Positions 59,707 to 64,000 of a stretch of 64,000 bases of DNA are shown here, in pieces. Location of the stretch: the NCBI GenBank assembly GCA_963742725.1, contig CAVUMX010000001.1, positions 744,001 to 808,000 on the forward strand. Reading direction: 5' to 3'. Under the pieces are notes generated by a model. The model was not told the origin of the DNA. It made no database searches and worked only from the letters and a program-made list of their open reading frames with translations. Numbering within the stretch: the first letter of the stretch is position 1; every line of letters starts with the position of its first letter. This DNA comes from CAVVAL01 sp963742725 (GTDB lineage: Bacteria > Actinomycetota > Actinomycetes > Mycobacteriales > Cryptosporangiaceae). Both the position numbers and the translations under genes were made by a program.

Positions 59707-60954
59707 TCAGGTGCCGACGCCCGAGCGGGCGGCCGCCCGGACGATCGATCCCCGCTGCCGAGGGGTCAGCGTGCCGCGGACCACCAGGTGCTGCGTGACC
59801 GTCTCGACGTGCCGGACGAAGGTGGCGTGGTCGGGGTACGGCGCCCGCTCGGCGATCAGGTCGTTGATCGTGCAGCCGTTGCCGGTGTCGACGTTGGCGA
59901 CGCCCGTGTCGTCGTCGCGGATGATCACGGTGCGGCGCGTGTCGGAATCGGGACAGGCGTCGGACCCCGCGACGACCGTGAAGCCCACCATCTTCTCGGC
60001 GGAAGCGTTGCCGGCGACGTCGACCGCCCGGTAGTGCAGCATGTGCGCGCCGGCCCGGTTCACCACGACCGGCGCCGTGTACGGCGCGAACGCGGCGCCG
60101 TCCAGCGAGTACTCCACCCTGGCGACCCCGGATCCGGCGTCGGACGCGGAGACGGTCACCGTCGCGGCGCCGACGTAGTGCCCTTCGGCGTTGCGCGTGC
60201 CGGACACCTCGGCCGACACCGTCGGCGGCGTGGTGTCCTCGACCGGCGGCGCGACGACCCGGAAGGGCACCGAGCCGACAGGAGAGACGTTGCCCGCCTT
60301 GTCGGTGGCCCGGAACTGCACCGCGTGGTCCCCGACCGCCGTGATCCGGACCGGGGTCGTGTACGGCTGGAATCCGGTGTCGTCCACCTCGTACTCGACG
60401 GTGTCGATCCCGGATCCGGCGTCGGACGCGGAGACGGTCACCGTCGCGGCGCCGACGTAGTGCCCTTCGGCGTTGCGCGTGCCCGACACCTCGGCAGACA
60501 CCGTGGGCGGCGTGGTGTCAGGGCCCCCGCCGACCACGAACTCGCCGACCATCTCACCGTGGCCCGGAATCGCGCAGAAGTAGCGGTACCGGCCCGGGGT
60601 GAGGGTCACCGTCGCCTGGTGCCGCCCGCCGTTCGGATCGAACGGACCGGCCAGGATGTTCAGGTCGACGTCGTGGTTGTAGCCCGGAGTGGTGGTGTCG
60701 AAGGTGAGCGTGTGGGGCATGCCGGTGGTGTTCCCGGTGGCCGCGCTGTTCTCGAAGACGATCGTCGTCGCCCCGGCCTCGGCCTGGGTGGGCGCGGACC
60801 GGTAACGGGTGATGCCGTCGTCTGCGGTCCACGTCAGCATCTGGGCCGCGGCCCTCGGCGGAGCGGGCTCCGCCGAGGCCACGAACGGGACCGCCGTCAG
60901 CAGCGCGGCGAGGACGATGACCAGCGCGTGCTGGGATGCCACTCGGATCGACAT
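59707..60954 (-). CDS. Secreted cupredoxin with Ig-like repeats and C-terminal module
   Basis: A 415-residue secreted protein. Signal peptide to about 28. A cupredoxin domain at about 35-143 has type-1 copper ligands H81, C127, H132 and M135 (YFCAIPGHGEM). Two OmpL47/Ig-like repeats of about 94 residues follow (148-240, 243-335). An 82-residue C-terminal module starts CPDSDTRRTV and includes DTGVAN and GCTINDLI; the same module is in the neighbouring gene at 60957. Likely an electron carrier for extracellular sugar oxidation. ATG two bases after the upstream stop. Confidence 0.85.
   Translation of the reverse strand: MSIRVASQHALVIVLAALLTAVPFVASAEPAPPRAAAQMLTWTADDGITRYRSAPTQAEAGATTIVFENSAATGNTTGMPHTLTFDTTTPGYNHDVDLNILAGPFDPNGGRHQATVTLTPGRYRYFCAIPGHGEMVGEFVVGGGPDTTPPTVSAEVSGTRNAEGHYVGAATVTVSASDAGSGIDTVEYEVDDTGFQPYTTPVRITAVGDHAVQFRATDKAGNVSPVGSVPFRVVAPPVEDTTPPTVSAEVSGTRNAEGHYVGAATVTVSASDAGSGVARVEYSLDGAAFAPYTAPVVVNRAGAHMLHYRAVDVAGNASAEKMVGFTVVAGSDACPDSDTRRTVIIRDDDTGVANVDTGNGCTINDLIAERAPYPDHATFVRHVETVTQHLVVRGTLTPRQRGSIVRAAARSGVGT
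60128..60522 (-). repeat. 113-bp near-identical repeat in cupredoxin gene
   Basis: 60128-60240 and 60410-60522 differ at only a few positions, 282 bp apart. They encode the first third of each Ig-like domain, with 37 identical residues (DTTPPTVSAEVSGTRNAEGH and on). A recent duplication or gene conversion is likely. Confidence 0.8.
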
Positions 60955-60956
60955 GT

Positions 60957-63900
60957 CTAGAGCCTCCGCACCCTGATGTTGCGGAACTCCATGAGGTCGT
61001 TGGTGCCGTGGTTCTGCAGTCCGAGGTAGCCGCTCGCGAACTGCCGCAGATCCGTCGGCGGGTCGCTGGGGCGCGAGGACTGCTTGCCGGGCGTGTTGTC
61101 GAACTCGTTGATCACCACGCCGTTGCGGATGATCGTGTAATGCTGCCCGACGACGCGGATCTCGTAGTCGTTCCACTGGTTCTTCGGGGTCGGGCGGGCG
61201 GCGTCCAGGTTCAGCGGGTCGAAGTTGTAGATCGAACCGGTCTTCTGAGGTTCGCCGCTCTCGCCGTCATAGAGCTGGATCTCGTGTCCACAGTAGATGG
61301 CGACCCAGGCCGGTGCCGTGCGTGCCGGTCCGAGGGTCCCGCAGCTACCGGCCGGGCGTTGTTCCACCGGTATCCGTGGATCGGGGAACCGCGTGAAGAC
61401 GCCGCTGTTGGAGCGGCCGGTGCCCGTCGCCACGTCGCGGAACTGCATCTTCAGCGAGAAGTCGCCGAACGGCTGGGTGTACCAGAGCATGCCCAGCCCG
61501 CCGATGGTCCGCAGCGAGCCGTCCGGCTGAAGGGCGAACGAGCCCGACGGCGCCTGTTGCCAGTCCCGCAACGACTCGGCGGTGCCGTCGAAGATCGGCT
61601 GGTACCCGGAGTGCCCCGGAGTGCCGATCGGCGAGTTGGCGGCCGCGCGGGTGAGGATGCCGGACTCCCGTGCGGTGATCACCCGGTCGGCCTGCAAGGT
61701 GCGGGTCGCCGCGGTCACGTGGCGGACGAAGCTCTCGTGGTCCGGCCACGTGCTCTCGTCGTCGATCAGGTCGTTGATCGTGCAGCCCCCGCCGGCCTGG
61801 CGGTTGGCCACCCCGGTGTCGGTGTCGCCGATCCACACCGAACGGCGGCTGTCCGAGGTCTCGCAGCCGACCGTGACGCCGGTCTGAGTGGTCGCCGTCT
61901 CGCCGTCCTCGTAGGTGACGGTCAGCGTCGCCGTGTAGGTGCCGGCACGGGGGTACGTGTGACGCGGATTCGCCTCGGTCGAGGTGGCTCCGTCCCCGAA
62001 CTCCCACCGGTACGAGACGCCGCCCGACCTGGCGCCCGTGAAGGCGGCGGTCACCGCCCTGTTCTGGACGGCCACGGACGTCGCGGTCGGCGCGGGCGTC
62101 GCGGCACCGCCCTGGTACGTGACCCGGATCAGCTTCTGGTTGGCGTGCAGGGTGAAGAAGCCGCCGCCGTAGTCGAGCATGTACAGCGCGCCGTCCTTGC
62201 CGAACTTCGCGTCCATCCAGCTCTGCAGCCGGTCGTCGCCGGGGCCGCCGGGGATGATCGCCCGCAGCGACTCGCCGAAAGCCGGCGGAGCCTGCCGGGG
62301 TACGCCGGCCGGATCGACGGTGACGGCGACCCGGTTCACCGAGTTGGTCTCGTCCCCGATGAACCACTTGTCGTTCCAGTAGGCCGGCCAGGCGACGCCG
62401 CTGCCGGCGTCGACGAGCTGGCGGTGGTACGTCGGCCCGGACATGATCGCCTGCCCGCCGCCACGCAGGTACGGCTGCGTGTAGATGGCGTCGGCGGCGA
62501 CGTACGTCGGTACCCCGCTGCCGTCCGATCGCGGCGGGAAGACGGGTCCGCCGCCGGCCGGCGCGTACCAGATCATGTTGTCCCGCACCGGCGGCAGGTC
62601 GACGAGGCCGGTGTTACGCGGTGAGTTGTTCTTGGGGTTGTCGCAGTCGTACCAGCCGGTCAGCACCGTGGCGTCGGTGTTGCTGCGGTCCCGGTACGGC
62701 TGCCGGTTGCCCATGCAGTACGGCCAGCCCTGGTTGCCCGCCGACGTGATGATCGTGGCGGTCTCGTACTTGGCCGGACCCAGCTCCGGACTGGGATTCG
62801 ACGCGTCCGGGCCGACCCATCCGGCGGTGAGCCACTGGCGTACCGGGTCGATGTCCAGCCTGGCGATGTTGCGGACGCCCATCACGTAGATCTCCGGCCG
62901 CGTCTTGTCCGTGCCCGGCGGGAACAGGTTGCCGGCGGGGATCGTGTAGGTGCCGTCGGGCTCCGGGTGGATCCGGATGATCTTGCCGTTCAGGTCGTTG
63001 GTGTTGCCGGCCGTGCGGCGGGCGTCCTGGAACGAGACGCCCTGGTACTCCTGCGTCCAGTTGTTGCCGGAGTACCCGCTGGATCCGCCGGAGGAGTTGC
63101 TGTCACCCGAACCGACGTACAGGTTGCCCTTGTTGTCGAAGGCCATCCCGCCGCCGGCGTGGCAGCAGCTGTGGATCTGCGCCGGCCAGCGCAGCACGTC
63201 CTTGCGGGTGGCCTGGTCGATCGTCTGGTTGGCCCGGTCGTAGGTGAACCGCGAGACCGTGCGCTGCCCGATCCGCTTGTCGCGGTCGATCGACTCGTGC
63301 GGCATCCAGTAGACGTAGAGCCAGCTGTTCTCGGCGAAGTTCGGGTCGGGCGCGATGCCGAGCAGGCCCTCCTCGTTCTTCACCAGTTCGCTGCCGCTGC
63401 CCCGGTTGCCCATGACCCGCAGCGTGGTCAGCAGCCTGACCTGCTTGGTGGACGGGTTGTAGGAGTGGATGGTGCCGCAGCCGAGGCCCACGTTCGGGTT
63501 GGTCCAGTCGACGACCGGCCCGGTCGGGCAGGCGGCCCGGCTGACGTAGAAGACGGTGCCGTCCGGTGCCACGGTGAGTCCGTGCGGCTCGCCGATCTGG
63601 TCCAGTTCGCCCGCCTTGTTGGCGGCGGTGAGCCGCTCGATCCGGTAGTTGGCGGCGATGGTGGCCTGGCAGTCACCGCGCAGGACACCGGTGGTCCACT
63701 TGAGCGCTCCGGTGAGGTGCTTGCGGAACGCGTCCTCGTCGTAGCTGCCCGCGGTGTGGCCCATGCCGGTGTAGAAGGACCGGCCGCCGTCGAAGTCCCG
63801 GCACCACGACACCGGGTGGAACGGCCCGTTGGCGCCCGGTCCGGGCGCGTAGAAGCGCTCCTCGACCTGCGCGACCGTGTGCACCGAGGCGATCGGGTTC

Positions 63901-64000
63901 GGGTCCCAGTTGTACCAGCGGTCGGATCGCTTGACCGTCAGCGGCAACGTCCTGGTCGCCGGGTGCTGGCGGTCGAGGATGTCCACGACCGCCTCGTTGA
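60957..64000 (-). CDS. Secreted ThuA / sugar dehydrogenase / PKD / DUF1080 protein (partial)
   Basis: About 1014 residues are visible; the frame stays open to the window edge, so the N-terminus and signal peptide lie beyond it. Order: the end of a ThuA domain (DRQHPATRTLPL, RWYNWD, SFYTGMGHTAGSYDEDAF), a PQQ-type glucose/sorbosone dehydrogenase propeller (GEPHGLTVAPDGTVFYVSR, EEGLLGIAPDPNF, HAGGGMAFDNKGNLYVGSGD, GVRNIARLDIDP), a PKD domain (YRWEFGDGATSTEANPRHTY), the 82-residue module (61618-61866; DTDTGVAN, GCTINDLI) and a DUF1080 domain (NSGVFTRFPDPR, GHEIQLYDGES, YEIRVVGQHYTIIRNG). It would oxidise sugars and cleave the keto-products. Three of its domain types recur in the gene at 46159 or 50616. 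Confidence 0.87.
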   Translation of the reverse strand, partial: NEAVVDILDRQHPATRTLPLTVKRSDRWYNWDPNPIASVHTVAQVEERFYAPGPGANGPFHPVSWCRDFDGGRSFYTGMGHTAGSYDEDAFRKHLTGALKWTTGVLRGDCQATIAANYRIERLTAANKAGELDQIGEPHGLTVAPDGTVFYVSRAACPTGPVVDWTNPNVGLGCGTIHSYNPSTKQVRLLTTLRVMGNRGSGSELVKNEEGLLGIAPDPNFAENSWLYVYWMPHESIDRDKRIGQRTVSRFTYDRANQTIDQATRKDVLRWPAQIHSCCHAGGGMAFDNKGNLYVGSGDSNSSGGSSGYSGNNWTQEYQGVSFQDARRTAGNTNDLNGKIIRIHPEPDGTYTIPAGNLFPPGTDKTRPEIYVMGVRNIARLDIDPVRQWLTAGWVGPDASNPSPELGPAKYETATIITSAGNQGWPYCMGNRQPYRDRSNTDATVLTGWYDCDNPKNNSPRNTGLVDLPPVRDNMIWYAPAGGGPVFPPRSDGSGVPTYVAADAIYTQPYLRGGGQAIMSGPTYHRQLVDAGSGVAWPAYWNDKWFIGDETNSVNRVAVTVDPAGVPRQAPPAFGESLRAIIPGGPGDDRLQSWMDAKFGKDGALYMLDYGGGFFTLHANQKLIRVTYQGGAATPAPTATSVAVQNRAVTAAFTGARSGGVSYRWEFGDGATSTEANPRHTYPRAGTYTATLTVTYEDGETATTQTGVTVGCETSDSRRSVWIGDTDTGVANRQAGGGCTINDLIDDESTWPDHESFVRHVTAATRTLQADRVITARESGILTRAAANSPIGTPGHSGYQPIFDGTAESLRDWQQAPSGSFALQPDGSLRTIGGLGMLWYTQPFGDFSLKMQFRDVATGTGRSNSGVFTRFPDPRIPVEQRPAGSCGTLGPARTAPAWVAIYCGHEIQLYDGESGEPQKTGSIYNFDPLNLDAARPTPKNQWNDYEIRVVGQHYTIIRNGVVINEFDNTPGKQSSRPSDPPTDLRQFASGYLGLQNHGTNDLMEFRNIRVRRL

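Noticed and set aside
58707..64000. Transposase or insertion-sequence remnants around the secreted genes
   Set aside because: No transposase-like frame or terminal inverted repeats; the repeated DNA is explained by duplicated protein domains.

Overview
The window is a high-GC chromosome segment with dense, overlapping genes, frequent GTG (once TTG) starts and strong GGAGG-type ribosome sites. Gene order (lysA-hom-thrC / thrB-rho-rpmE-prfA-prmC-sua5 / glyA / atp operon / DUF2550 / cobalamin adenosyltransferase / murA) is the conserved actinobacterial arrangement. An Asp-type MurA, a Rho with a long Arg/Asp/Gly/Asn/Gln-rich insert, and an MptB-like mannosyltransferase all fit a filamentous or soil actinomycete. 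I cannot name the genus from sequence alone.

Layout. 1-4.2 kb: a Pro-rich ORF coupled to a DUF2071 gene, a small tyrosine phosphatase coupled to DUF4230, an unrecognised protein and a DUF4126 membrane protein. 4.2-11.8 kb: ethylmalonyl-CoA mutase, a STAS protein lacking the phospho-Ser, a four-gene ABC exporter/two-component operon, and 3-hydroxybutyryl-CoA dehydrogenase. 11.8-39.6 kb: the housekeeping block, almost all on the minus strand (murA, ATP synthase, glyA, translation factors, rho, threonine/lysine genes, argS). 39.7-41.9 kb: a DUF3105-DUF305-DUF3105 set. 42-46 kb: tRNA-Arg(CCG) followed by an accessory patch with decayed genes (AraC-type regulator, PepX-like fragment), a flavin-reductase/GNAT fusion and a MarR regulator.

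46-64 kb is the most distinctive region. Secreted multidomain proteins combine ThuA, DUF1080 (3-keto-disaccharide hydrolase family), sugar-dehydrogenase-like propeller, PA14, F5/8C, PKD and cupredoxin domains. They surround a ROK regulator and a tightly overlapping seven-gene minus-strand operon related to the cyanobacterial ebo metabolite-traffic cluster (EboA, EboE, TatD, UbiA and phosphatase members). In this operon an inositol-phosphate synthase sits where the cyanobacterial cluster has its sugar-phosphate cyclase EboD. Three secreted-protein genes lie directly upstream in the same orientation, and the last runs off the window.

Reading of the system (inference): sugars are oxidised and cleaved outside the membrane, a cyclitol or sugar is made or processed inside and attached to or trafficked with a polyprenyl carrier, and the ROK protein acts through CTTTCG/CGAAAG sites found at both of its divergent or nearby promoters. 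Two secreted proteins of the region share an 82-residue module that I cannot assign to any named family.

Other structural signals: a 16-23 bp palindrome with a 15-nt loop present twice (2.4 and 29.2 kb), a nested-helix RNA candidate between cobalamin adenosyltransferase and DUF2550, and a palindrome whose arms carry the start codons and the opposing -35 boxes of two divergent genes.
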